A DNA stretch of 64,000 nucleotides from Parasponia andersonii (Eukaryota > Streptophyta > Magnoliopsida > Rosales > Cannabaceae): contig JXTB01000078.1 in NCBI GenBank assembly GCA_002914805.1, forward strand, positions 463,534 to 527,533, read 5' to 3'. The position numbers and the translations under genes were made by a program. The notes beneath the pieces were generated by a model. It saw only the letters and a program-made list of their open reading frames with translations. It was not told the DNA's origin and made no database searches. The stretch's first letter is position 1. Every line of letters begins with the position of its first letter. Below, one piece after another: positions 11,101 through 23,560 of the stretch.

Positions 11101-14100
11101 TGGATAAAATGTTCTCTTTTTCAGTATACTGATGAGGAGGTTGAACGCTGTTATGAAGAATTTTATGAGGATGTCCATACAGAGTTCTTGAAATATGGGG
11201 AAATTGTGAATTTCAAGGTTTCCAACTGCTTTCCATGCCTTGTGATTTGCTCAAGTTTTGGCAAGCTTCTGTCATTTCTTATTTTATAAATTTTCAATAA
11301 GAAACAAAAGTTTATGAAGAAGAGAAGAATTACAGAGAAAAAGCAAGAGGTCTGGTAGTCCTAGAAAAGCTGAAAAGAAAAAACAAAAGTATCTACATTC
11401 ATGTAACTGCGAAATTTTCACACAGCCATCTGCTTCTTACATGAACTTTTTCTTTCATTTTTTGAGGTCTCTCCTTTTCCTGCTAGATGTCTGATTTTAA
11501 AAGTGAATAAGATAGGTGAGACAACCTAGTTCGATTTGCCTGGTGTCTCTCGATGAACTTTTTCCAAGCGCATTCATTTGGGAAAAAAAAAAGAAACCTG
11601 TCAAAAAAGATAATCGTGTCTTTCTTAAAAGGTACAAACTGCAAAGGGCATGCGAACAAAAGGTTTGAATGATTTATGGTCATGTTGAAGAAGTTAAAGA
11701 GTTTCCTAATGCATTGGTTTTCAATTATCTTGACCAAGTTAAAGTTTTCATTTCTTTTCTTTCCTCAAGAACCAAATAAATAGTAAACACAAGAGTGTGA
11801 AATGCCAAATTCTAGGTGTTATCTGATTCCCTGTTGTATTGTTTCTTTTCATGTAATCTTGTTGTAATAAAAGTAACATATGTGCTAGGTATGTAGAAAT
11901 GGGTCATTTCACCTGCGAGGAAATGTGTATGTGCACTTCAAATCATTGGATTCTGCTGTTCTTGCACATCAATTTGTGAATGGTCGCTACTTTGCTGGAA
12001 AACAGGTATCGGCATTGCAGTAGAAACCAAAACCCTGCTCTGATAATTTTTGCATGTTATTATGCAAACAATTGCTTTAATGCTCATATTTGTACTTTCA
12101 TTCTGTTAGTGTGTAATCTATATTCAAAATAAGGATATCTTAGTTGTATCAGATTTTCTTATCTTCATTTTCATGTTTCCTGCTTCCCTCTTTTCTTCTG
12201 TTTTTGCTTTGCCAAACCAAATGCTTATGTCATAAATTAGTATTTTGGATTTCAGATAACTGGTTCTTTCTAGTATGTTGTACGGAAAATTTAATCTCCT
12301 TTCTGGTGTCAATGACTTTAAAATTTGAAGATGCCCCATATATTTATCTATTGGATTCGAAGAACTGCTTCTGTTTATAATAAAGTTTAAATAGTGTTTA
12401 TTTCTTTGTTTTGGTTAGGGGGTGGAATTCTTTTCTTTAATTTTCTGAATTATTTCCCACTATCACTTCTATTATCACATTATTTAAAACAAGTTTCGTT
12501 TCTGATCTCTAAAAAAGAAAAACAAGCTGCCTGTGTGTTTTAACATGGAGTTTATGACAATGTAGTGGCTTCTTTGTCCTGGAGTTTTGAAATTTAACTT
12601 TTATGCTTCTTTTTTAGAATTTCCTGCTTTGATTTTCATTCTGGATATTTGGAGACTGGAAAGAAGCACTGATCTAATTCTACCCTTGAGTGACAGAGAA
12701 GTTTGTTAGTTTTAATTGTGATATGATAGCCTTGTTTCTTTTGTTGGGTTTCAGGATATTGTAATAAGTTTAAGGATAATCTTATCATAATATTTTAGTA
12801 ATTAAAAGTTACAAATGAAAAATGTAGAGACAAGTTGTTTTCCACAATTAACAAACGGAAACAATTCATTACAGTCCCACCTGCCCCTTCCCCAAACATC
12901 ATTGACCCTCTACTTCAGCCCTCACAACACTCTTTTGAATCCTCACTTCATTATCTTAAAGAGGTTGATAAATCAGGTTAATCCTATGAACTGCATTTTT
13001 TCTTCTGTGATTCGTATTTTGGTTGAATGATAATTACCTTCTTACAGTAAAACCTGTTATTATAATCTTCAGAGGAAAGGGAAAAATCCTTAAACTCCTT
13101 TTAACATGAAATTGAAAAAGAAACCCAAAACTAACTCCATTTGGAAGAAAAACTTTGTCATCAGATTCATCACTACCATCTTCAACAATTCTGTTGTTCT
13201 TTTAGACCAAATAGGAATAGCCATAGCCAGAAAACTTAAACCGGAGCATAAATATTATGGCTACCTCTTAAGACTTCTTTCCACAATCAGAGCTACGCAA
13301 TTTCTAGATCTTACCTATACATTATCTAGTTCATCAAATTAACTGCAGTATGGCTTTAAGACTAATGGATGAGACAGCTATTGGTTATTTACACCTCCAT
13401 TTTGATTGCTTTATGAGTTTCCCCATAATTCACTTAAAATTTCATACCAGCCTTCTGGTTGTTGGTTTGCTGATCTGGTCATGGTTCCTTCCTGCAGGTA
13501 AGATGTGAATTTGTCAATGTGACCAGATGGAAGGTTGCAATATGTGGGGAGTATATGAAGTCAAGGTTTAAGGTACGGTCTATTCCTGCACATTTCTCAT
13601 TTTTTTTTTTGAGCATGTTCTTCTAGTACTTATACTTGTTTGATCTAACATTTGATCGCATACTTATAAAGTAATTATAACTGGATTAATTTCTATGTTT
13701 GTACTGTTGCCTAGCCCTTCTGTCTGGTGTTAATTGTTTTGATAAGCATTCCTGTTTTGTACTTTTCCGATCTAACTTTGTATTGCTTATTAAAAAGTAA
13801 CTCGATTATGTCTTACATTTATAATGATGACTAGCGCTTGTCTGGTGTTATATGTTTTGTTAATCATTTTTGTTCTATCTTACAGACTTGTTCCCGTGGA
13901 ACAGCTTGCAACTTCATCCACTGTTTTCGCAATCCTTGCGGAGACTATGAATGGGCTGATAGTGATAGACCACCTCCAACATATTGGGTGAAAAAAATGG
14001 TTGCTTTATTTGGCTATTCTGACGAATCTGCATTTGAAGGACTAAGGGAACAAGAGAATTTCGATCAACCGGATAGCTCTGGCGAGAGATCTACAGCTGA

Positions 14101-16155
14101 AGCAAACAGGTCTCCTTTTATCTCTTTTATTAACTGTCACCTCAGTACTTTGTACTTATGGCGTCTTACGCTAAGCTAATTAGCCAATCCTATTTTCTAC
14201 CCTTGATTCTGGCATCCTTTCTAAACAAACCAATGTGGTATGTTTTTTCTTTATTAATTTTTGTAGATCTAAAAGTATATATGTGATTTCCTGTTTTCTT
14301 GCGTGAAAACTATTTTCGCTTTTGCATTATGTCACTAATGTTATCTGGGTTGAGTTATCTACAAGTTTCATACTATATTATTATTTCAGAGCCTGTGACT
14401 ATTGGAAGGTGATAGAAGACGGCTAGTAAAGCATATGACAGACTTGACAGTTTAGGTTATAAAGATTGACTTATCCTCAGTTCTAGGTTTTTTTACACTT
14501 TGATATAGCATCATATAGGATTCATATTGACAAATAAGCCAGGTATGAAAGAATTGATTGGTTAGTGCTGTAGAAGAAAGGTATTTCCCTAATGTTCCTT
14601 TCCAAAGGGATGTCTGTTGATTTGCTTTATGTTTGTATAATTTCCATCTATGATTTTATTCTTGTTTGTAGATATGCACCTATGTCATAGGGAAAACATT
14701 TGTATCATCAATTTGCTCCTCTTAATTGGCTGGAATATGATACTACACCTTGCTGCATCTTCATCTTTCTTTTATCTGATACTTCAGTGTTGTGTTGCAC
14801 TTAAAAGATTATTGTTTGTCATAATTTATTTCAGGTATTGCTCAAGAAGATCTCGATCCAGAGAGACAAGCTACCGACGCCATACTTGTTCAGATAGAAG
14901 GACAGACAATGAAGCTTATGATTTGAGGAGAGCAGATCAGCTGAGGTGCACAAATAATAATAAAGAGCCTGGCAAAAGGGTTGATGAGGATATGCGTGAA
15001 GAGCATATTGACTTAGAAGACAAGAGGCACAGGAAAAGGAAAACTCCTCTTACTGATTCCGATGGAGAATTGTTTGATGATGATAGAGAGATATGCGAAA
15101 ATGAATTTCATTATTATTCTAGGGAAAGCTCAAGGTGGCGGAGTAGGGACGACAAAAGGAAGACTAATGAATATGGTTCTGATGGAGATTGGTTGACAAG
15201 AGAGGGAGAGGGAGAAAGGCACCATAGTCATACCAGGAAAAGCTCAAAATATCATAGGAAAGCGAGAAAGCTGGATGATTATGGAGATCATAAAAGTCAC
15301 AAAGTTGATGGAGATGGGAGAGACAAGTGTAGAGACAGAGAAACATACCATGATAGCAGGAAAAAGAGCTCGAGACACAGTAGGAAAGCTGGATATGCTG
15401 GCTATCATGGAGACAGCAAGCACAGAAGTCATAATACTGATAGAGGATGGTCAGACAAGGACAGCCATTGTGATGAGTTGTTGGAAAAGGGTGAAGCAAG
15501 GCACCGTCTTCGATGTAGGGGACAATTGAATGAAGTGTCAGATTTTTCCAATGATCAAAGAGAACCAGCGAAATGCTTGGAAGATCAAGGGGATCATTCG
15601 AACAGAGATATCAGAAAAGCATATTCTTGCAATGAGAATTTGAGATTAGGTAGGAGCCATGATTCCAGCAGTTCAAGTCACTATGATGAGGGATATAGAT
15701 CACATGATCTTCATTTAAGATATAGTTCTGATGTACAAATGGACAAACAGGATCGTTGGGAATCAGAAGTGTATTCTGATAAGAAACCTCACAAATCTGG
15801 GACGGCTACTAGTTCTAGTAGTCCAGGTCGATACAATGGAAGGGGAAAATCATGTGATTATGATATTTACCACTATTATGAGAAAGCCCATGAGGAGAAT
15901 CCTTCAGAATCCGAAGAAGTTATTCCAAAACACCAGAAATCTCAAAGAAAGTCCGACACCAATCATTATGAACAGTATTCTGGTAAGATTGAGACTGAAA
16001 GCAGATCAATTAGTAGCGGCAAATTAAGCCATGGGAGATGCTTAAATAGCTCAGAGGAGAGGGATTTTCATGAGGATGACAAAGAACTGAGAAGACATCG
16101 TAAGAAAAATTGGAGCCATCCCAGTTCTGATGATCACAAAAAACACGGTGAGTGA
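8163..16155 (+). CDS. C3H5: U2AF35-related CCCH zinc-finger splicing factor (ZRSR2/Urp, Arabidopsis C3H5-like)
   Basis: Nine exons with GT/AG borders join into one open frame of 862 codons plus stop: 8163-8471, 8668-8823, 8955-9089, 9327-9485, 11125-11217, 11889-12005, 13498-13572, 13886-14109, 14835-16155. The product has a Lys/Glu-rich coiled N-terminus (about 1-150) and a first CX8CX5CX3H finger (C205, C214, C220, H224). A UHM-type RRM follows (about 254-333, with an RYF motif in GRYFAGKQV), then a second finger (C339, C350, C356, H360) and an Arg/Ser/Asp/His-rich tail (about 420-862). This order is that of ZRSR2/Urp, which binds the 3' splice site, notably in U12-type introns, in the nucleus. 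The start at 8163 ([12 protein letters not shown]) is the first in-frame ATG. Introns 4 and 6 exceed 1.4 kb. The stop lies within a GTGAGT donor-like string (16149-16154), so an alternative last exon is conceivable. Confidence 0.88.
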
Positions 16156-17489
16156 ATGTATTCAGTCATGTCTAAATGCCTTACAGGGGATTATGGTTCA
16201 CGAATATGAAGAATTAATTTGCTATCCTCCATAGACGCGCATAGAAAACCCATGTGGATTTTGGAGGCACAAAAAGTGAACCATGCGCACATTTTGAATG
16301 AACAAATCGGTGGTGGATGAGGATGACTACAGGAGGTAATAGAAGGACGCTAGCTAGTCAGCTATCTGTCACTTTTTCTATCTTCTGTTTTGGAATGAAT
16401 GTGGTGCTTTAGAATAATCACTTTTTGTCATTTATGCTGGGGGTTGTGTACCAAATTCCCTATATCCTGATTTGACGTTGAGCTTTTAGTGAATCTTATA
16501 TGATATCGATGGTTTGCGTCACCCCTCCGAAGAGTTTCTTAGGTCCATAGACTTCTAAAACCAATATTTTGGTCCATAGACTTCTAAAACTCATATTTCG
16601 GTCCAGTATTAATCCTTTTTCATTGAACTTTCACATTCCTTGAATGCCATTTCTCAAGAAACTTCGAAATTATGGTAATTTAAAATGTTGTTTATAAGTT
16701 GGGTTTTTTAAGATTTAGAAGATTTAATCAAAATCTAAACACTTAAATGTCGATTTGAATCGTGATTTCTGGCTTGGAAATGTGATTTTTCGAAAAAATT
16801 TTGGGCTTTGTACATCCTATTTTGGGGGTTCCAGTTAAGTGCACATCTCTTTTTCTTTTAATGTACGTAAAAGTCTTTTTTTTTTTTTATTAGTAATTTT
16901 TGCAATCCAATTTTACCCCTTTGTATGTACAAATCCTCGTCTTGGCCGTTTTCCTTTCGTCATCTCTCAACAGGCTGAAATAGAGAGCGTTTGCCGGTGC
17001 CAGGATAGACTCAGGCAATGTATCGATCACTGAATTGATTATAACTATTTCATTTTGTTTTCACTTGTTGCTGCACTCTTCCACTCTAGCACTCCTTATA
17101 CTACTCGGATTATAAGGATTCAATACTAAAAATATGAGAAAATACGCTAGAAAATATTGTATATATTTGGTTTGGAGAGCTTTGATTTTGTTTATAGAAT
17201 TCTACGTGTGTATAGCTACATTTATTTATATCTATAGAAATTAAATATGATTTAGATAGATGGCATTCGAAATCCGGAGTGTTTCTTCTTAAAACCTTGC
17301 CATATTCTGATTGGCTCGAGGCCTTGTGACGAAATGATTTATGTCTTGTAGTAATGCCAACAAAGTGTTTGATATTTTGCTTCTCAGAGAACTTGATATC
17401 GAGTCTTAAAGCAAAGAAGTCACATAAGAAAATATCAGAGTCCCTCTAATTAAATTAATTTTTTTTTAAAAAATTGATCTTGAATTTTT
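16156..17489. other. 3' flank of the C3H5-like gene, no gene seen
   Basis: This includes the 3' UTR, whose end is unmarked because no canonical AATAAA is near. A direct repeat of about 31 bp (ggtccatagacttctaaaac...) occurs twice at about 16540-16605. A short open stretch around 16839-17033 has no recognisable domain and starts in low-complexity sequence. Otherwise it is AT-rich noncoding DNA. Confidence 0.5.
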
Positions 17490-18520
17490 TTTTAAAAAAA
17501 AATGGTAAATCAATCTAATTACTTGATTACTTGAAGAAAATAAATGAAAAATGTATTTTAGAACTATTTAAAAATGGCAAATAAGTGGTATGTGGAGTAA
17601 AATTATGGTAAATAAGTGGTACGTTAATTATTTACTTGAAAAAAATGGTAAATTAGTGGTGTATAAATCATTTACTTGAGAAAACAAATGGTAAATTAGT
17701 GGTACATCATTTATTTACTTCATTCACTTGAAGAAAATAAATGAACAATGACCTAGCAAAATTTAACTTGAAACAAAAATGGTAAGTCAGTGGCATATCA
17801 ATTATTTATGTAATTTACTTGAAGGAAATAATTGGTAAATAAATGATATATCAATTATTTACTTAGTTTACTTAATGTAAAAAATTGGTAAATTAGTGGT
17901 ATATCATTTATTTACTTGAAGAAAATATACGAAAAATAGCCTGAAAAAAATGGTAAATAAGTTGTATATTTATTATTTACCTGAAAAGAATAAATAAAAA
18001 TGGTGTTGGAAAACAATAATCCTGAATTGTAAATTTGTGGCATATCAATTATTTACTTGGAAAAAAGAAAAATAACCTTTAAAAAAAACACTAACCTTGA
18101 AAAGACAAAAAGATATCAGTGGTCTGTCTATTGTCTATTTGACCAAAAAATAATAATACTAAATGAGTGGCCTATAAGTCTTATACTTGATTCACTTGAA
18201 GAAAATAAATAAGAATGGCCTCAAAAAATATTAACATTAAAGAAACTGCATACAGTTATATATGAGTGATTTACTTGAAACAAAAATTAACTTTCAATCA
18301 AATTTATAACCTACAGTAGCATATCAATAATGTACTTGAAAAAATTAAAGTGATCAATCAAATTAACAGCTTAAAAACCATATATTAATGATTTACTTGA
18401 AAAATGACCCTAAATTAATAGCTTTTGGTATATTAGTCGTTTAATTGAAAAATTACCAGTTAAAGAAAATACATTGGTACGTATGTGGTATCTCTGCGAT
18501 TTAATTTAAAGAAGAAAAAA
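17490..18520. repeat. Degenerate tandem repeat, ~60-bp period
   Basis: About 1 kb consists of diverged copies of a phrase such as 'tggtaaattagtggtatatca' followed by 'atttacttgaagaaaataaatg'. The core 'tttacttga' recurs at intervals of roughly 40-80 bp (near 17630, 17671, 17816, 17911, 18050, 18270, 18390). Spacing and sequence have drifted, so this is an old minisatellite-like array. No coding frame runs through it. Confidence 0.65.
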
Positions 18521-19271
18521 AAAGAATTGGACTCCAAAGCACAAATCAAACTAGCAGAGGCTTCAATTTCTCCTCTCTTTCTTTTCAATAAATCGTACCA
18601 AATAACTAAAAGCTCGTCGATTTACTAAATAATTTTTCTGATAAAGAAAAAAGGTTATTTCACTAAACGAACCAAGCTTTTCTAACAACACACACTCAAC
18701 CATCAATTTCTTAGTTTCAACAGGCAATATGAAGCAATGAACAGAGATCATAGGGAAATAAGAAGCCATGAACAGAGATGAATGTCATCATAATTGGAAG
18801 TATGAACCATTCATAGCCTTCGCCAATGAAAACAGACAGTTCCGGCCATCTAGGTACTTACTCACAGATAATGTGAGAGACAATAAACGAATAGAGGGGA
18901 CGAATAATACAAAGGGCAAAAACAGAATTAGATAAATTTACTTTTCAAAAAGGGAATAGAAGTTAACACAAAAACAGGGATAAAAATTAACACTGGGTAC
19001 AAAAAAAGGCAACTAGTGTAATTTCCTTGGTAAGTCGTGCTCGATTGGCCCATTCTAGAGATAACTCGAACGGACCTAGTTGAGTTAGACTGGGGCCATT
19101 TTAGGCTTTTCGACCACTATGTCAGCAAAAATGGAAAAAAAAGAGAAGTTATTTTATAAAGGTCTAGTTTTTTATAGTGACATTAGGAGGAGTCTATTTA
19201 CCTCAGGCACCAAGTATGGCATTGATTTGAACAAGTTATGATTCTGAATTAGGCCAAGTTGGCAATGAAAT
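18521..19271. other. Intergenic sequence, nothing recognised
   Basis: AT-rich sequence between the degenerate repeat and the Tat element. A short phrase, 'gaacagagat', occurs twice (about 18740 and 18770). The last five bases, gaaat (19267-19271), are the left target duplication of the Tat element. Confidence 0.5.
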
Positions 19272-20167
19272 TGTGCGGACTACTCCTAGATCGTGCGCTA
19301 CGTAGACGATTAGATGGCGGAACAGATGGCAGGGGACACACCATTCGACGCGTGTCCAAAAGGGCCCTTTGAATGCCGCATAAGTCATACGTGATACGAC
19401 TTGGGCCCGTTGGTTGTCGCAGGCCAGCGCCGAACCCATCCCAGACCCTAGAAGGGTTCAGCGCAGTCAAATTCTTGTTTCGACAGCTAGGGGTCAGAAG
19501 CCTCGAAGGTCTTCCGCTGGAAGACCATTGGGGGCAGTGCGCCACTCCAGATTTAGACAGGACGTGCAATACGATCCTGGGTAGGTGTGCGCATTGGGCG
19601 AACCGTCCCGACAGGGACGGCAGGTTGTCGAGGTCTCGCCCCTACCAGGCTCGCGCCATAGGGGACGGTGGAAAATAAATCACAACGATGCAAGAGAAAT
19701 TACGGTAACTACGGCCAGTGATTTTTAGAATAAGTCATGATGAGGAAATGGCACTCGATCCTGAGATTGAGAGTCGGCAGGTTCTCGGTTCCAAGATTAT
19801 ATATTCACATGCCATACATTTCCCTGAGGGAGAGACATATACAGATATATGCATATACATATATATATATATATACACACACATAGAGAGATAGAGAAAA
19901 AAAAAAGGATTTATGAGATAGAAAAAAGAAACTCAGTCTTTGCTATTCAATCTCGGGAGTAAATATCTGACTTAAGCATCAGAGAGCCTTTGTAGGTGGC
20001 CACCCCCGCCTCGTCAATCCGGAGCGAGATCAAAAGAATCCTGAGATAGCAAGGACACATGGACAGTTGGAAGGAACAACATCAATAGTTCGGACACATG
20101 GACAGTTGGTAGGACTAGTACCAACGATTTGAAGACACGTGGACAGCTAGTAAGAACAGCTCCAACA
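19272..20167 (+). repeat. 5' LTR of the Tat element
   Basis: Starts TGTGCGGACTACTCC and ends AGCTCCAACA. A TATA-like ttatatattcac lies at about 19797, followed by an AT/AC microsatellite near 19858-19882. It matches the 3' LTR at 31485-32370 throughout, with differences that are mostly C/T and G/A. Open frames in it on both strands are chance. Confidence 0.92.
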
Positions 20168-20170
20168 ATT

Positions 20171-20188
20171 TGGTACCATCTGTGGGAA
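20171..20188 (+). other. Primer-binding site of the Tat element
   Basis: Three bases inside the LTR end is TGGTACCATCTGTGGGAA, a transition-altered form of the TTTGGCGCCGTCTGTGGGAA string found at this place in many plant Tat elements. The tRNA partner is not assigned here. Confidence 0.65.
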
Positions 20189-20222
20189 ATCAAAGAGTGC
20201 GAGAGAAAGAATAAGAGTCTCA

Positions 20223-22016
20223 TGACCGTACTCTCTCCGAACAAAAAAGCTATATGACGTCGGATGACACCCTCAAGAATGACAATGAGAAGCACGTGAC
20301 CTGTCGTCGAAGAAAGCTCCCTGGAAGTGCAACCCAATCTGGAACAAAAGTTGGACCAAATGCTTGCCGTTTTGACAGAAGCTAATAGGAAGGCGGAGAT
20401 GGCTCATGAGGCTATCCTAGGCTTAAAGAATAAGGTCGCCAAAGTTCGTAGAGAGGATGCCTACCTTGAGGGGCTATTGGCAAGCGAGGCCAGAAGCGGG
20501 CGAAGGGAGAATTTCGACGAGGAGGGCCAGCAGGAGTTCAGGGGCCAACAACAGCCAAGGGAAGTCCCCGCTTCGTCTAGATCGTGGATGCAAGGAGAAA
20601 CAAGGCCCTTCTGGGCAGAAATAGCAATGGGCAGATGACCCAGAAGGACCCAGAAAATGCGCTCCCCGACTGGAAACAGGAGATGATGGCGGAGCTGAGT
20701 AAAAGACTCGGGGCCCATCACAGTCAGACCCCCGCCGATCTGGCAGAACAAACTGTGCGTGGGATCAATCGAACAGCCTTCGCTGACTGGATTCAACTGG
20801 AGACCAAGCCAAAGGACTTCACGACCCCGACTTTCAGACCGTTCGAAGGAAAGACCGACCCCTTCAACCACATATATCATTTCCAGCAGAAGATGGCTCT
20901 GGAAACTAGAGACGAAGCTGTGATATGCAAAGTCTTCTCCATTACCCTGGTGGGACCAGCCCTACTATGGTTCAGGTAACTCCCAGAGAAGTCTATAAAC
21001 TGGTTTGAAGATTTTTGCAAATTTTTTCTGAAGTAATACGCAAGTGCCCGGAAGCAGTAGAAGACTAACCTGGACCAATTGGAGTAGTCCACGAACAAGT
21101 CCCCAAGAGAATATTTGTCGCATTTCCTGGAAATGATGTCTTTAGTGCACGACGCTGACTCAACCTAAGCCGTGAGCTCTTTCATTAGAGGCTTACAGCC
21201 AGGATCGATGCTGTCAGACCATCTGCTCTTAAATCTACTATACGACATGACTGACGTCCTGACAAAATCGGAAGGGGTATTTACGGTGCTAGAAATCCAC
21301 CAGAAAGCATCCAAAGCCTCCGCATCAGTAATAACAACGCCGACACAAACCCCGGCCATGTAGGGAGTAAAAAGGCCTACGCCAGCCCAGGGCCCGACTC
21401 CGAAGAAGGCTGCCCTAGTCCAGGCTAATCAAGAAAGCAACAAGATGAGGAAAGCGTTTAAAGTCCTTTTGCCAAAGTTCTAACTTAACACACCAATCGA
21501 CGTGATCTACCTCCAGAACAAAGATAGGGGCATTTTTAAGGATCCCCCTAAGTCCGGTGTTCTTGACCATATGAAAAACAAGAGCAGGTACTGCCAGTTC
21601 CATAGAGATCACGGACATGATACCATCCACTGCCGCAGCCTTTACGTGCAGGTTATGATGGTGATCCAGGCTGGCAAGCTAAAGCAATATATGAAGGTGA
21701 GCGGAAGCCAGTCTAAGGAGGATGTCGTCGGGCTGGAAAAGGGAAAGCAGACCCAGGCCTTCGGGTCAGGGGAGCAGGCTCTAAGGATGGTACGGACGAT
21801 TGTGGGCAGACTAGAGCCGACCCAGAGTCAGGATGAAAAGGAAAAACACTGGAAAATGACCGAAGAGAGGGTGAAGCACTTGAGAGGCCTTGGGCATTCC
21901 GTTAATCACCTGACGATAGGGGAGAGCTATGCCTCAACCACCCCCATCACCTTCACCCAGCAGGATTTGGCCATGGTGCGTCTATCTCATGACAACCCCC
22001 TAGTAATCAAGTTGTA
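20223..22016 (+). pseudogene. Tat gag pseudogene
   Basis: Pieces in shifting frames give a helical N-terminal part (LEQKLDQMLAVLTEANRKAEMAHEAIL spans it; about 20330-20420), then the Retrotrans_gag core from about 20820. That core includes FTTPTFRPFEGKTDPFNH, a VGPALLWF end and a following LSHFLEMMSLV region. A nucleocapsid-like YCQFHRDHGHDTIHC follows at about 21590-21640 and is characteristic of Tat gag. Stops occur at about 20636, 20978, 21362 and 21482. The region ends at 22016 just before protease. Confidence 0.82.
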
Positions 22017-22345
22017 AATCGACTCCGCGATGGTGGGAAGGGTCCTAGTCGACGGCAGAAGTAGCGTCGACATCCTGTTCCTCGGCATTTTCGAAAACAT
22101 AGGTCTGAGCTGGAGCGCACTCAGACCGACCTATCAACCGCTGTTCGCCTTTAACAGCAGTAGGGTCAGCCCCTTGGGCATCGTGTCTTTGAAGATTTGT
22201 GCTGCAGAAAGGTGCCTGGATATAGATTTCGTCGTCATTGATTACCAGTCCTTATTCAATGCCATCATAGAGAGGGGATGGATCTACACTATGCATGGGG
22301 TCACCTCCACCCTCCACCAGGTCCTAAGGTGTCAGTCGTAGGACG
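22017..22345 (+). pseudogene. Tat aspartic protease pseudogene
   Basis: The active-site region reads VLVDGRSSVDILF, where plant Tat proteases usually have Asp-Gly/Ser-Gly; the Gly after the usual pair is Arg here. It continues through a region typical of the family up to YTMHGVTSTLHQVLR (family pattern: a His-Pro or Met-His-Gly near the flap end). It is bounded by stops on both sides, consistent with decay. Confidence 0.72.
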
Positions 22346-22619
22346 GCACTTACACAATAGACATTAAGGGAGACCAGGCCTCCGCAAGGAAGTGTTTTTC
22401 AACTTCCTTGAAGGGAACCGATGGGAGCGCGAACGCCTTGACAGGGGATGAATAGCATATATGAGACGGATCGAAGAGGAGTCCGACAGGCCATATACCA
22501 CTATTGATGAGCTGGTAGCGGTCCCTTTGAAAGAAGTAGAATCGGGGAAAATAATCCTGATTAGGGCCTCGCTACCTAAAAGGGAGAGGAGCGAGCTGTT
22601 GGAATTCCTCAGGTGGAAC

Positions 22620-23560
22620 AAGGACATCTTCGCATGATCCCATGATGATATGCCCGGAATAGAACCCGCGCACACTTGCCACCATCTGAACATAGACCCC
22701 AACTTTCCCTCGGTTAGACAAAAGCCCCGAAGGATTGCACTGGAGAAAAACAGGGCGATCAACAAAGAGGTCGAAATACTGTTGGAAAACGGCCTAATCA
22801 TGGAGTGCGTATACCCATACTGGGTCTCCAACCCAGTGGTGGTAAAGAAGAAGAGCGGTGATAATCGAACCTGCATAGATTTCACCAATCTGAACAAGGC
22901 CTGCCCGAAGGACAGTTTTTCCCTACCAAAGATCGATCAAATGGTCGATGCGATGGTAGGATTTGACAGGATGAGCTTCCTAGATGCTTACTCTGGATAC
23001 AACTAAATCCCTCTGTATGAAGAAGACCAGATCCACATGGCGTTCATTACGAAGCGAGGTCTGTATTGCTACAAACGCATGCCTTTTGGTTTGAAGAACG
23101 CAGGGGTGACCTACCAGCAGCTCATGAACAAAATGTTTGCCGAGTTACTGGGGAAAACGATGGAGGTCTACATCGATGACATGGTCGTGAAGAGCAAAGA
23201 AGCTTCAGACCATCTGGGGCATCTGGACGAATGTTTCCAAGTTCTTAGGTATTACCGAATGCGTCTGAACCCTAAGAAATGCACTTTCGGGGTGTCCTCC
23301 GGCCAGTTCCTGGGGCACATCATAAGTAGGAGGGGTATTGAGGCCAATCCGACCCAGTTATCCTCAATCGCAGATGTACAAAGGCTCTCAACCATTAGGG
23401 AGGTCCAGCGCCTAACTGGGAAGATAGCCGCACTCAGCTGGTTTGTCTCCATAATGTCCGACCGTTGTAATCCTTTCTTCCAATGTATAAAGAAAAGCTC
23501 TCCAGTCGTCTGGAGGGAGGAGTAGGACAAGGCACTGACAGAGCTCAAGCAGTACTTAAG
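22620..23560 (+). pseudogene. Tat reverse transcriptase pseudogene
   Basis: RT motifs appear in order: CHHLNIDPNFPSVRQKPRR, then WVSNPVVVKKKSGDNRTCID, LNKACPKDSF, MSFLDAYSGYN, MPFGLKNAGVTYQQLMN, the catalytic YIDDMVVKSK and FLGHIISRRGIEANP. The YIDD box is intact, but a stop follows YSGYN (about 23005), another sits at about 23525, and more lie upstream. LNKACPKDSF and YIDDMVVKS are typical of the Tat clade. Confidence 0.9.

Noticed and set aside
11483-13342. ORFs within introns 5 and 6 of the C3H5-like gene
   Set aside because: No domain is recognisable, base composition is intronic, and flanking exons splice cleanly in frame.
15164-16027. Alternative frames over the last exon of the C3H5-like gene
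   Set aside because: The exon's repetitive Arg/Ser/His codons leave other frames open. The spliced main frame joins eight upstream exons without a break.
16839-17033. 64-codon ORF in the 3' flank
   Set aside because: It begins in low-complexity sequence, has no recognisable motif, and the region looks noncoding.
19236-19678. ORFs in the Tat LTRs (also 31654-31905)
   Set aside because: They lie in noncoding LTR sequence and differ between the two LTRs by stops.
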